A stretch of 64,000 bases of DNA from Liriodendron chinense (GCA_003013855.2 PVNU02001042.1:1-64000); one strand, 5' to 3'; positions 33,895 through 45,173 are shown, numbered from the stretch's first letter. Translations and numbers: made by a program. Notes: a model not told the origin generated them from the letters alone.

Positions 33895-34850
33895 TGATGC
33901 GGAACACAAGACCATTTCAAGTGTACCAATGAAGAAAGCGCCAACCACACGTACCATCCTTGTGGATAGGCGACTATTGAGGAGCATTGAAGACCTTACA
34001 CATGTAGTCCGAGACATTTGAAAAGACCCCACCTTGGGAAGACATGTGTAAGTTGCTTTGAGGAGATGATCAGACCGTTGGATCGTGATGATGATGTGAT
34101 CGGACCGTTGGTTCATTGTGGCCCACTTTCATCACACCATCATTGGAGCGCATTGGACATTTTAGATTTGAGTTTATTTTACGCATTTTTTACTTATTTG
34201 AGTTTTGGGTTAGTGTGGGTACGTTTTTTTCTTGCAAATGTCTTTTTTTTGAAATTTTGTTAGTAGGGGTATTTTGGTAATTATACTAATTCCGAATTTT
34301 ATAAGGGTGTTGCCCTAAACCTTTTTTATTAGTTGTTGATTTATGAAAAAGAGCAAACCTTTGGTTGCCTCCTTCCTCTTTCCCTCTCTCATGATGCTTC
34401 TTCTTCTTCCTTGATCTCCTTCTTCTCTATTCTTCTTGTGCCCCTCCAACTTCTTCCAAGTATTTCATCTTCTATTACTATCCTTCTAAACTTCTGTTTT
34501 GTTTATTCCCCACGATCTAAACCTTGAGAATCGATCCAAACCCTAAACCCCCAAATTCTCAAATCCCTAATCCAAGAAACCTCCTGGTTCTTCGGACTAG
34601 TGATCCTCATTGATCGATTGGGTATGACCATGCAAGATCGGGAGGTTTCATCCCTCGCCGGGTCCAACCTAAGCAATAATTGAATTCCATACTCCACGGT
34701 TGTGATGATGGCCCGTCCCATTGCATGTTTCCTTTATGATTTTCTTAGTTTATGATGATTGATGCTAGATTTCATTATTATTATTGCTTTTATTTCCGCT
34801 GAATAATTGTGTTCATGAGCATGCATCATATTTAGGGCTGTCCTGCATCA
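33895..34850 (+). repeat. LTR 1 of the array
   Basis: TGATGCGG...CTGCATCA. It carries several bases not shared with LTR 2 and LTR 3 (for example ttcttgcaaat, where both others have ttcatgcaaat). Confidence 0.95.
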
Positions 34851-34854
34851 AATT

Positions 34855-34865
34855 TGGTATCAGAG
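34855..34865 (+). other. Primer-binding site (tRNA-iMet type), array unit 1
   Basis: tggtatcagag four bases after the LTR; identical in unit 2 at 38176-38186. Confidence 0.85.
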
Positions 34866-35171
34866 AATAGGCTTGCATGGTTTTGTCTAGATCGAGTTAT
34901 AAAAAAAATTAGGGTTTTGATTTTTAGGTTTGTTTTAGGAAATGTCCAGATTTAGAAAGTTTCCAATTTTAGAAAGTTTCCTAATTTGGAAAATTTTCAG
35001 ATTTAGAAAGTTTCCAATTTTAGAAACTTTCCAATTTTAGAAAATTCCTAATTTGAAAAAATTCCAGATTTGAGTCGCATCATCTAGAATTAATTAATGT
35101 CAGTTCATTGTAGTTTAAATTCATCGCATTCATATTATGAGTCACCAGTCCATAGAGTCTTCCCGTAGTGA

Positions 35172-36581
35172 ATGGAGTATAGACGTTTGACATCTTCAGG
35201 GCCATTAAGTGTTTTCGTGTGGCCGTCGAGACCCAATGGAAAGCCGAACTCCGATGAGTTGGCCTCCTTTAATGGTCACATGGACCCACAAACATTCCTT
35301 GATTGGCTTGAAGACTTGGACTATTTTTTTTATTGGTATGATATGTCGAATGATCGTCGAGTGAGGTTTGCCAAGTTGAAATTGGAAGGCCAAGCCAAGT
35401 CGTTTTGGGCAGATTTGGAGCGAAGAATTGATAGAGTTGGGAGAGCCCCGATCTCACAATGGGAGGAGATGAAAGAGCGTTTGAAAGAAAAATATCTTCC
35501 CATCTCTTATCGTCAAAAGCCCTTGGCTCAGAAGGGAGTTGCCCCACCTTCTCGTCCAAACACAAAACCAATATGGTCCCCTCCTTGTAAAGTGGTCCAA
35601 CCCATCATTAAGGAAATCTCAGCTTATAAACAATTGGGGTGTTTAACACCAATTATATTTCCTTGGAAGCAAGATAATACCTTGGTGAATGGCCAGTTGG
35701 AAGAATCCAAACATGATGTTTATGAAGTGGAAGAGTACGTGCCTAACGTCACTAATGATGAAATGGAAGAAATTGAGGCATCGCTTATCATCGTTGAGGA
35801 TGACGAAGTGTGTGCTAGTGATGAAAAGGTCGAAGAAATTGAGACTGCACCACTTCTAGATGTCATGTGTGACTTAAGTGATGTAGAGTCCCAATCTAAG
35901 TCTCTTACCATAATGCACACGAATGAATTTGAAAAGGAGACTAGTGAGGATATGATGGTAGACACCCACATGACTTGTGATATCCCACCAGATGATTTAT
36001 GGGATAAATTTTCACCCAAATGGGACATTCAGCACCTAATCAATCTTGTCCCTGGGTCGGTCTTGTCAAGCTTTCCTCCATACCAGGTGAACCCCGTAGA
36101 AAATACAGAAATGCAGCATCAATTTGATAGACTTCTTGGGGAAGAATTCAATAAGGAAAGTTTGAGTTGGAGTTTTATTTTGTGTGTCATGCCTGCTCTT
36201 TTCACTTCCAAGAACAATGGCATATGGCACACATGTGGGTATATCTTGACCGCCCACAAAGTTTTAATCAAGTATCAAGCCATCATGCGACGTATTCACG
36301 TCATGGTGGATATGATGACCATAGTCCTTATCCCGTATCTTGGTGATATTTTGGACATAATGGCTGATGCCAAGGTCTGCTTAAGACTTGGTATTACTAG
36401 TGTTTGTTCTCAAGTGTTGGGATACCTGAAAATCATCCTTGTTTATAATACTTATAATGAGAAATTATGTGTCACCCATAGGAAGTGTCCTTTTGTTTCA
36501 GTTTTTCAAGTTCTAGGTCATAGGATTATTTATTTCAAGTCCGTTGCTTTTTCAAAGAGTCCTTTAGTTTCACCCATGTAA
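35172..36581 (+). CDS. Retroelement ORF1: gag fused to acidic linker and RT relic (469 aa)
   Basis: Open from ATG 35172. Residues ~1-135 are a retrotransposon gag core (GHMDPQTFLDWLEDLDYFF, KSFWADLERR, RLKEKYLPISYR). ~190-300 is strongly acidic (EEIEASLIIVEDDEV). ~300-440 is a shortened Ty3/gypsy RT N-terminus (PPYQVNPVENTEMQHQF, MADAKVCLRLG) ending in LKIILVYNTYN, where active elements carry the YxDD aspartates. No CCHC knuckle and no protease DSG/DTG motif were seen. It is open for its full length although it cannot be an active polymerase. Confidence 0.85.
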   Translation: MEYRRLTSSGPLSVFVWPSRPNGKPNSDELASFNGHMDPQTFLDWLEDLDYFFYWYDMSNDRRVRFAKLKLEGQAKSFWADLERRIDRVGRAPISQWEEMKERLKEKYLPISYRQKPLAQKGVAPPSRPNTKPIWSPPCKVVQPIIKEISAYKQLGCLTPIIFPWKQDNTLVNGQLEESKHDVYEVEEYVPNVTNDEMEEIEASLIIVEDDEVCASDEKVEEIETAPLLDVMCDLSDVESQSKSLTIMHTNEFEKETSEDMMVDTHMTCDIPPDDLWDKFSPKWDIQHLINLVPGSVLSSFPPYQVNPVENTEMQHQFDRLLGEEFNKESLSWSFILCVMPALFTSKNNGIWHTCGYILTAHKVLIKYQAIMRRIHVMVDMMTIVLIPYLGDILDIMADAKVCLRLGITSVCSQVLGYLKIILVYNTYNEKLCVTHRKCPFVSVFQVLGHRIIYFKSVAFSKSPLVSPM

Positions 36582-36590
36582 GTCACCCAA

Positions 36591-37253
36591 ATGTCTTCAG
36601 AGTCAGCCAATGCATTCGCACGCCATATTCATGATTTGCATACACATATTAGACAGCGGATAAATAAGAGCAATGATGATTCTAAAATCTCAGCTGATTC
36701 TCATCGTAAATTGCAAGAATTTCAGAAAGGAGACTATGTAATGGTGAGGATAAGGCCAGAGCGGTTCTCACAAGGTTCCGCTAAGAAATTACAAGCGCGT
36801 AGTGCTGGACCATTTAAGATATTGCAGAAAATTGGGTCCAACGCGTATCGGATCGACCTTCCATCTGAAATGGGCATTAACCCAACTTTTAATGTGGAAG
36901 ATCTAGTCCGTTCCCACCATCCCATCGTTGATCCATCGTCCCTTTCATGGCCTTGTTCTGATGTTGCTACGCAACCCCTTCCACCCCTTCCTCCACCCAT
37001 TACCCATAAAGAAGAAATTGAGGAGATCTTGGGTGAAGAGATCATTTTTATGAGAGGCGGAAGTTTCCAAAGATACATTGTCAAATGGAAGAACAAACCA
37101 CCGTCAGAATCTACATGGTTGATAGAAGTGGAGTTACAGAGCGTTAATCCAGATTTACTAGAGCGCCACAAGAGTTTTAACTCGCCGGAGTCGAGTTCTT
37201 CTCAGACGAGGAGAATGATGCGGAACACAAGACCATTTCAAGTGTACCAATGA
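36591..37253 (+). CDS. Retroelement ORF2: integrase tail plus chromodomain (220 aa)
   Basis: ATG 36591, nine bases after the ORF1 stop and in another frame. Integrase-tail linker (ARHIHDLHTHIRQRINKSN), SH3-like KGDYVMVRIRPERF, AGPFKILQKIGSNAYRIDL, and a chromodomain with aromatic-cage-like RYIVKWKNKP and STWLIEVELQ. The stop lies 38 bp inside LTR 2. It is the minus-strand 8417-9139 ORF in a younger copy. Confidence 0.85.
   Translation: MSSESANAFARHIHDLHTHIRQRINKSNDDSKISADSHRKLQEFQKGDYVMVRIRPERFSQGSAKKLQARSAGPFKILQKIGSNAYRIDLPSEMGINPTFNVEDLVRSHHPIVDPSSLSWPCSDVATQPLPPLPPPITHKEEIEEILGEEIIFMRGGSFQRYIVKWKNKPPSESTWLIEVELQSVNPDLLERHKSFNSPESSSSQTRRMMRNTRPFQVYQ
37205..37215 (+). other. Polypurine tract before LTR 2
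   Basis: gacgaggagaa immediately before TGATGCGG; the same sequence is at 40526-40536 before LTR 3. Confidence 0.8.
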
Positions 37254-38171
37254 AGAAAGCGCCAACCACACGTACCATCCTTGTGGATAGGCGACTATTG
37301 AGGAGCATTGAAGACCTTACACATGTAGTCCGAGACATTTGAAAAGACCCCACCTTGGGAAGACATGTGTAAGTTGCTTTGAGGAGATGATCAGACCGTT
37401 AGATCGTGATGATGATGTGATCGGACCGTTGGTTCATTGTGGCCCACTTTCATTACACCATCATTGGAGCGCATTGGACATATTAGATTTGAGTTTATTT
37501 TACGCATTTTTTACTTATTTGAGTTTTGGGTTAGTGTGGGTACGTTTTTTTCATGCAAATGTCTTTTTTTTGAAATTTTGTTAGTAGGGGTATTTTGGTA
37601 ATTATACTAATTTCGAATTTTATAAGGGTGTTGCCTTAAACCTTTTTGATTAGTTGGTGATTTATGAAAAAGAGCAAACCTTTGGTTGCCTCCTTCCTCT
37701 TTCCCTCTCTCATGGTGCTTCTTCTTCTTCCTTGATCTCCTTCTTCTCTATTCTTCTTGTGCCCCTCCAACTTCTTCCAGGTATTTCATCTTCTATTACT
37801 ATCCTTCTAAACTTCTGTTTTGTTTATTCCCCACGATCTAAACCTTGAGAATCGATCCAAACCCTAAACCCCCAAATTCTCAAATCCCTAATCCAAGAAA
37901 CCTCCTGGTTCTTCGGACTAGTGATCCTCATTGATCGATTGGGTATGACCATGCAAGATCGGGAGGTTCCATCCCTCGCCGGGTCCAACCTAAGCAATAA
38001 TTGAATTCCATACTCCACGGTTGTGATGATGGCCCGTCCCATTGCATGTTTCCTTTATGATTTTCTTAGTTTATGATGATTGATGCTAGATTTCATTATT
38101 ATTATTGCTTTTATTTCCGCTGAATAATTGTGTTCATGAGCATGCATCATATTTAGGGCTGTCCTGCATCA
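37216..38171 (+). repeat. LTR 2 (middle) of the array
   Basis: 956 bp; closer to LTR 3 than to LTR 1, with a private change (tcattacacc versus tcatcacacc). Confidence 0.95.
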
Positions 38172-38492
38172 AATTTGGTATCAGAGAATAGGCTTGCATG
38201 GTTTTGTCTAGATTGAGTTATAAAAAAAATTAGGGTTTTGATTTTTAGGTTTGTTTTAGGAAATGTCCAGATTTAGAAAGTTTCCAATTTTAGAAAGTTT
38301 CCTAATTTGAAAAATTTTCAGATTTAGAAAGTTTCCAATTTTAGAAACTTTCCAATTTTAGAAAATTCCTAATTTGGAAAAATTCCAGATTTGAGTCGCA
38401 TCATCTAAAATTAATTAATGTCAGTTCATTGTAGTTTAAATTCATCGCATTCATATTGTGAGTCACCAGTCCATAGAGTCTTCCCGTAGTGA

Positions 38493-39902
38493 ATGGAGTA
38501 TAGACGTTTGACATCTTCAGGGCCATTAAGTGTTTTCGTGTGGCCGTCGAGACCCAATGGAAAGCCGAACTCCGATGAGTTGGCCTCCTTTAATGGTCAC
38601 ATAGACCCACAAACATTCCTTGATTGGCTTGAAGACTTGGACTATTTTTTTTATTGGTATGATATGTCGAATGATCGTCGAGTGAGGTTTGCCAAGTTGA
38701 AATTGGAGGGCCAAGCCAAGTCGTTTTGGGCAGATTTGGAGCGAAGAATTGATAGAGTTGGGAGAGCCCCGATCTCACAATGGGAGGAGATGAAAGAGCG
38801 TTTGAAAGAAAAATATCTTCCCATCTCTTATCGTCAAAAGCCCTTGGCTCAAAAGGGAGTTGCCCCACCTTCTCGTCCAAACACAAAACCAATATGGTCC
38901 CCTCCTTGTAAAGTGGTCCAACCCATCATTAAGGAAATCTCAGCTTATAAACAATTGGGGTGTTTAACACCAATTATATTTCCTTGGAAGCAAGATAATA
39001 CCTTGGTGAATGGCCAGTTGGAAGAATCCAAACATGATGTTTATGAAGTGGAAGAGTACGTGCCTAACGTCACTAATGATGAAATGGAAGAAATTGAGGC
39101 ATCGCTTATCATCGTTGAGGATGACGAAGTGTGTGCTAGTGATGAAAAGGTCGAAGAAATTGAGACTGCACCACTTCTAGATGTCATGTGTGACTTAAGT
39201 GATGTAGAGTCCCAATCTAAGTCTCTTACCATAATGCACACGAATGAATTTGAAAAAGGAGACTAGTGAGGATATGATGGTAGACACCCACATGACTTGT
39301 GATATCCCACCAGATGATTTATGGGATAAATTTTCACCCAAATGGGACATTCAGCACGTAATCAATCTTGTCCCTGGGTCGGTCTTGTCAAGCTTTCCTC
39401 CATACCAGGTGAACCCCGTAGAAAATACAGAAATGCAGCATCAATTTGATAAACTTCTTGGGGAAGAATTCAATAAGGAAAGTTTGAGTAGGAGTTTTGT
39501 TTTGTGTGTCATGCCTGCTCTTTTCACTTCCAAGAACAATGGCATATGGCACACATGTGGGCATATCTTGACCGCCCACAAAGTTTTAATCAAGTATCAA
39601 GCCATCATGGACGTATTCACGTCATGGTGGATATGATGACCATAGTCCTTATCCCGTATCTTGGTGATATTTTGGACATAATGGCTGATGCCAAGGTCTA
39701 CTTAAGACTTGGTATTACTAGTGTTTGTTCTCAAGTGTTGGGATACCTGAAAATCATCCTTGTTTATAATACTTATAATGAGAAATTATGTGTCACCCAT
39801 AGGAAGTGTCCTTTTGTTTCAGTTTTTCAAGTTCTAGGTCATAGGATTATTTATTTCAAGTCCGTTGCTTTTTCAAAGAGTCCTTTAGTTTCACCCATGT
39901 AA
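38493..39902 (+). pseudogene. Second copy of retroelement ORF1 with two compensating indels
   Basis: Near-identical to 35172-36581. An extra A (gaaaaagg versus gaaaagg) at about 39254 shifts the frame and a missing C at about 39609 (catggacg versus catgcgacg) restores it. About 118 codons in between are read out of frame, and the first open frame stops at 39266. The remainder ends at the same stop as copy 1. Confidence 0.85.
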
Positions 39903-39911
39903 GTCACCCAA

Positions 39912-40574
39912 ATGTCTTCAGAGTCAGCCAATGCATTCGCACGCCATATTCATGATTTGCATACACATATTAGACAGCGGATAAATAAGAGCAATGATGA
40001 TTCTAAAATCTCAGCTGATTCTCATTGTAAATTGCAAGAATTTCAGAAAGGAGACTATGTAATGGTGAGGATAAGGCCAGAGCGGTTCTCACAAGGTTCC
40101 GCTAAGAAATTACAAGCGCGTAGTGCTGGACCATTTAAGATATTGCAGAAAATTGGGTCCAATGCGTATCGGATCGACCTTCCATCTGAAATGGGCATTA
40201 ACCCAACTTTTAATGTGGAAGATCTAGTCCGTTCCCACCATCCCATCGTTGATCCATCGTCCCTTTCAGGGCCTTGTTCTGATGTTGCTATACAACCCCT
40301 TCCACCCCTTCCTCCACCCATTACCCATAAAGAAGAAATTGAGGAGATCTTGGGTGAAGAGATCATTTTTATGAGAGGCGAAAGTTTCCAAAGATACATT
40401 GTCAAATGGAAGAACAAACCACCGTCAGAATCTACATGGTTGATAGAAGTGGAGTTACAGAGCGTTAATCCAGATTTACTAGAGCGCCACAAGAGTTTTA
40501 ACTCGCCGGAGTCGAGTTCTTCTCAGACGAGGAGAATGATGCGGAACACAAGACCATTTCAAGTGTACAAATGA
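39912..40574 (+). CDS. Second copy of retroelement ORF2: integrase tail plus chromodomain
   Basis: 220 aa, differing from 36591-37253 by a few residues (for example SHCKLQEF for SHRKLQEF). Ends 38 bp inside LTR 3. Confidence 0.85.
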   Translation: MSSESANAFARHIHDLHTHIRQRINKSNDDSKISADSHCKLQEFQKGDYVMVRIRPERFSQGSAKKLQARSAGPFKILQKIGSNAYRIDLPSEMGINPTFNVEDLVRSHHPIVDPSSLSGPCSDVAIQPLPPLPPPITHKEEIEEILGEEIIFMRGESFQRYIVKWKNKPPSESTWLIEVELQSVNPDLLERHKSFNSPESSSSQTRRMMRNTRPFQVYK

Positions 40575-41492
40575 AGAAAGCGCCAACCACACGTACCATC
40601 CTTGTGGATAGGCGACTATTGAGGAGCATTGAAGACCTTACACATGTAGTCCGAGACATTTGAAAAGACCCCACCTTGGGAAGACATGTGTAAGTTGCTT
40701 TGAGGAGATGATCAGACCGTTAGATCGTGATGATGATGTGATCGGACCGTTGGTTCATTGTGGCCCACTTTCATCACACCATCATTGGAGCGCATTGGAC
40801 ATATTAGATTTGAGTTTATTTTACGCATTTTTTACTTATTTGAGTTTTGGGTTAGTGTGGGTACGTTTTTTTCATGCAAATGTCTTTTTTTTGAAATTTT
40901 GTTAGTAGGGGTATTTTGGTAATTATACTAATTTCGAATTTTATAAGGGTGTTGCCTTAAACCTTTTTGATTAGTTGGTGATTTATGAAAAAGAGCAAAC
41001 CTTTGGTTGCCTCCTTCCTCTTTCCCTCTCTCATGGTGCTTCTTCTTCTTCCTTGATCTCCTTCTTCTCTATTCTTCTTGTGCCCCTCCAACTTCTTCCA
41101 GGTATTTCATCTTCTATTACTATCCTTCTAAACTTCTGTTTTGTTTATTCCCCACGATCTAAACCTTGAGAATCGATCCAAACCCTAAACCCCCAAATTC
41201 TCAAATCCCTAATCCAAGAAACCTCCTGGTTCTTCGGACTAGTGATCCTCATTGATCGATTGGGTATGACCATGCAAGATCGGGAGGTTCCATCCCTCGC
41301 CGGGTCCAACCTAAGCAATAATTGAATTCCATACTCCACGGTTGTGATGATGGCCCGTCCCATTGCATGTTTCCTTTATGATTTTCTTAGTTTATGATGA
41401 TTGATGCTAGATTTCATTATTATTATTGCTTTTATTTCCGCTGAATAATTGTGTTCATGAGCATGCATCATATTTAGGGCTGTCCTGCATCA
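40537..41492 (+). repeat. LTR 3 of the array
   Basis: 956 bp, followed by the target duplication ccctg. Confidence 0.95.
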
Positions 41493-41497
41493 CCCTG

Positions 41498-42155
41498 TTT
41501 GGTAGATGCCTAAAAAAATAAGTTCACCTCGTTTTATTTAAACAGTTATCATGTATTAGAGACCAAGGTTGGTCTCTAATCCATAATGAGTTCATCTCAT
41601 TATAGCTAACAGTGATAATGCATCAGGGTCTAATCCATGATTACTGTTAAACCTTTGATTGATTTTCAGGTCATATCTTTGTTGGGGGCAACTATTTTTT
41701 TTTAAAGGTAACACTATTAGGGATTAAACCCTGAATCACTCACTCACATTACAGTGGCTCTACCAGATAGCTCATCCATCGAGGGAGACTTTGCTGGTGG
41801 CAACTTCTCATCTTGTGTGTAAGAAATTCCGTATCATGCATGTATTGCTGGATTTTGCATACGTAAGCCTGGGGCTTCTCCTAAACTAGTCACCCGTAGA
41901 AGAAAGGCTACATTAAGAAGCATCATAATTCATATCATCCACTTTGCAATTTGTAGCAAATACACCAAATACTTGCACCATAAATCTTACCAAAGATGTC
42001 TAAAACAATCAGATTACAGTTGTATTTCCTCCACAAGTTTCTGACCAAAGGAAACAAGAAGCAACTGAACCAAATTTCTCACAAGAGAATCATACCGGAA
42101 ATCCACTTATTAACTAAACATGACAAGAACAGAACTCAAGACAGGTCTTGGATCC
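41498..42155. other. Intergenic, no gene recognised
   Basis: A short repeated 'ggtctctaatccat' region (41565-41640) is the only structure noted. Confidence 0.35.
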
Positions 42156-42322
42156 TCAGACGAACTGATCAAGATACTCATCACTGGTGGTGTATTTTAC
42201 ATCAGGATAGAGTTCGTTTCCTTCCATCCCATATGATGGATCGATTTTGAAGTTGGTGTGATCCCCCTTCATGAACACACAGTGCATGATCAAGAAGACA
42301 ATATTAATCGGAAATGGAGATT
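42156..42322 (-). pseudogene. Orphan last exon of a PCBER/isoflavone reductase-like (NmrA) gene
   Basis: Minus strand: acceptor ttattgcag, then a frame completing a codon to give ESPFPINIVFLIMHCVFMKG, followed by GDHTNFKIDPS, ELYPDVKYTTSDEYL and DQFV-stop. This is the conserved C-terminus of NADPH-dependent phenylcoumaran benzylic ether/isoflavone reductases of lignan and phenylpropene metabolism. I searched by eye to about 48 kb on this strand and found no Rossmann GxxGxxG or catalytic-lysine exon. It is either a fragment or the end of a gene whose other exons I failed to recognise. Confidence 0.75.
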
Positions 42323-42639
42323 CTGCAATAAGAAAAGAGACAACAACACCCAGTCAGAGGGCATTCATGTCAGCGAGTATGTAGATGCAGTGAAATAGGC
42401 TGTCAATGGGACTTTCTTTTTTAAAGTCCCAAGAAAGAGCTGCTAATTGGGTCACTGACTCAGTTAAATCAAACCCTGTGATCCAAAAGACATTCTCTGA
42501 GTTGAGATTTGGGTGTTAGATTTGTATTAGGTATATTTAACACCTTGGAAACTGATTTTTTATGGTTCAATTACCAAAAAATCATTAGGAGCATGAAAAA
42601 TAGGATACCAATTGCCTATGAACCCGCTTCCTGCAGTTA

Positions 42640-42850
42640 GAAGCCAAGTGGGGCCTGCCGTGATGTTTGTGATAAATCCACACTATCCATCTATTTTTCC
42701 AACTTGTGTTAGATGATCATGAGCATCAAAACAAGGCAAATCCAAAACTCAAGTGAGCCACACATAGGAAACATCTAAAACTTAGGTCCAATCAAACGGC
42801 AGTTTATGATCCATCCAGTGGATAACTTCCAACCTTTTAAGTGATTGTGA
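42640..42850. repeat. Dispersed gggccca-family half copy
   Basis: gtggggcctgccgtgatg, tccacactatccatctattt and aaatccaaaactcaagtg follow the family order; the mirrored arm is not evident. Confidence 0.5.
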
Positions 42851-43337
42851 CATCTAATCCTCCTAATAGGTTGACCCCACCATGAGGATTGCCTGCTGCA
42901 AAAATCAGTCCTATCAACTCAACAAGTGGACTACCCTTTTATTTTGCTATTTGTCAATGAGTCCGGATCCTTTTTATTGGTCTACATCATCACATAGGTT
43001 TGCAACCACATCACATCTTCAGTGCAACCTCATCACATTGATGTCAACCAGTGTGATGTGGACCAATAAGAAGGCTGCAAACAGGGATTTTCTATTTTGC
43101 AGTGAATTAAGGGTCCCAGCCTCTTTGTCAATTACTATATATTTTTTCTATGGTATTTCATTTGGTGAGTGGATATGTGATCCATTTGGATTGTAAGTTG
43201 TTTTGCTTAAGCCACTTACACCTAAAGTAACTTATCTTGGTTTCTACTTGTGTTAATGCCCATAAAAAGTTTTGTTTGGTTTCCAACATTATAAAAATAA
43301 TTTTTGAATTTCTTCTGTTAATTTCTCTCTCCTCTTT

Positions 43338-43379
<42 letters not shown>

Positions 43380-44386
43380 AAAGATCATTTATTAAAATCT
43401 CTTTCAATTTTTACTTATTCATGTATGGTTCACCTTTAATATCCCACGTGCATCCTATGGGTTGATGTGGACCATTTATCAGCTTGCCGTGAGTCCTGCG
43501 CGTGTTTTGGATTGCCATGCAAATGCAACGCTCTAGTTCAATTCTACAAAAGGCCATTTGTGCCAACTGTTCATTAATGGAAATTTGCAGTCCATTTGCC
43601 AAAGTGTGTTTGTTCAGCTGGCTTTCGAGCACAAGTAATGAGATTCATCCAGCAAAGAGGGCTATGTAACAAATTACTGCTTTGTGGGCCTTCCGTGATG
43701 TCTATCTCAAATCCATTTTTTTTTCCATCTGCTGCCCGAGTTCATTTTAGCTAGGTGGGTCCCACCGTAATGTTTGTGAGAAATCCACGTTATCCATCTT
43801 TTTTTCCAGCTCGTGTTAGATCATGAGCCCAAAAACAAGGCAAATCCAAAAATCAAGTGGGCTACAGGACAGGAATAGTGGGGATTGAATGCCCACTTCT
43901 GGAGCTGCATGATTTTAGTGCATCATGTGGTTCACAATCCAAGATCAAAACTGAAAAAATGGGGAACTCATTTAGGAGGAATTGGATTCGTAAGACCACA
44001 TGGCTGCACGTGTTTCAGTTTTGAAAATGGGACCCGATGGTTCAATAATCCTGACCGTTGATGTCCATTCCCTCCATGGTTAAAAGACTCAGCAAATCCC
44101 ATCAACTCATTCAGCCCTGAGTCGAGTTCCCACTCTCCCAAGTCAGATCTCAGTCAGCCCGACTTGCTTGCGTTGAGGGAATTGTGTTGTAAAACAGGAC
44201 TTGGTCCAACTGAGTTGAAGTTGACTTGTCCGAGTCGCACTCCACGCGGACGATTCCTAAAACCATGGACAATGACCAAAGATGATCTCCCAAACATCTC
44301 TAAGATTTGACTATCCCAAAATCTCTCACCTGGATTTATTACCCGTCCACCGACCATTATGATCATCTATTAAGTGTGGTTTTTGG
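42851..44386. other. Intergenic with a second half-copy of the dispersed repeat and a CT tract
   Basis: A similar half copy lies at about 43755-43890 (gtgggtcccaccgtaatg). The ORFs have no recognisable domain. Confidence 0.4.
43341..43376. repeat. (CT)n microsatellite
   Basis: Uninterrupted CT dinucleotides. Confidence 0.95.
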
Positions 44387-45173
44387 ATTATGATCAATAC
44401 AAAACATGCCCATGGATGGTTGGGATTTGAACTAGATATATGCAACATTTACAGACATTATGTCTACAGAGTTCATTTGAAGAGCTCTACGACAGATCAA
44501 CCACCATAAACATTTTCAGCAAAAACGTTAAACGTTTTAAAAAGAAGAAGAAAAAAAAAAAAAACAAGAAATGAAAATTAATGGACCATTGCACACCTTC
44601 TTAATAATTAATGAGTAGGCATGTGCTGACATGTATCTATTATTCTGTTCGCATACATCTCGAGTCTCAATGGCTACCTACTTTCTCTTTTATAAGGACA
44701 TCTCCCTGTTGCTAAATCAATCCCAAAATTCTCTTCTAATTTTTCCTCTTTTCTTAATGGGCAAATCAGTTTGAATATTTTTGAATTCATGCGGCTATGA
44801 TTAAGAGTAGTGGACTTGATTTAAGTTGTTCATCTTGGAGGAACGTTGTTATATCCTAAGGATAGACTTGCTAGGACCTAGTGCATCAGGGATCATCTTC
44901 CTATAAGGATAAATCTGTCTTGGGAACAACAACTATAATATGCCTCAACTCTCCAAATTTTCTGTTATTATTTCTTGTTTATTATTTTTAGATTTTCTAC
45001 TATATCTCTATATATTAGAACCAATATTATGATCAATCCAAAACATGCCCATGCACGGTGGGGATTTGAGCTAGATATTTGCAACATTTACAGACATGAT
45101 GTCCACAGAGAGCTCATTTAAAGAGCTCTATGACAGATTAACCACCATAGGCATTTCCAGCCAAAACGTTTCA
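44387..45173 (+). repeat. Pair of ~145-bp direct repeats
   Basis: 44387-44530 and 45026-45173 both run attatgatcaat, aaaacatgcccatg, gcaacatttacagac, agagctct, aaccaccata, with about 10-15% differences. Each ends in an A-rich tract. They may be ends of a degraded element or an old tandem duplication of 639 bp. Confidence 0.75.

Larger units (their letters stand above)
33895..41492 (+). mobile_element. Tandem LTR array: LTR-internal-LTR-internal-LTR of the chromodomain family, TSD CCCTG
   Basis: Three 956-bp LTRs (33895-34850, 37216-38171, 40537-41492) separate two near-identical internal regions of about 2365 bp, each with PBS and PPT. The outer flanks share one 5-bp duplication, ccctg at 33890-33894 and 41493-41497; none borders the middle LTR. 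The whole is therefore one insertion that became a dimer, best explained by unequal recombination between LTRs. Same family as the element in SPB1-like intron 1 (same coding plan and same LTR 3' end, GGGCTGTCCTGCATCA). Confidence 0.95.
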
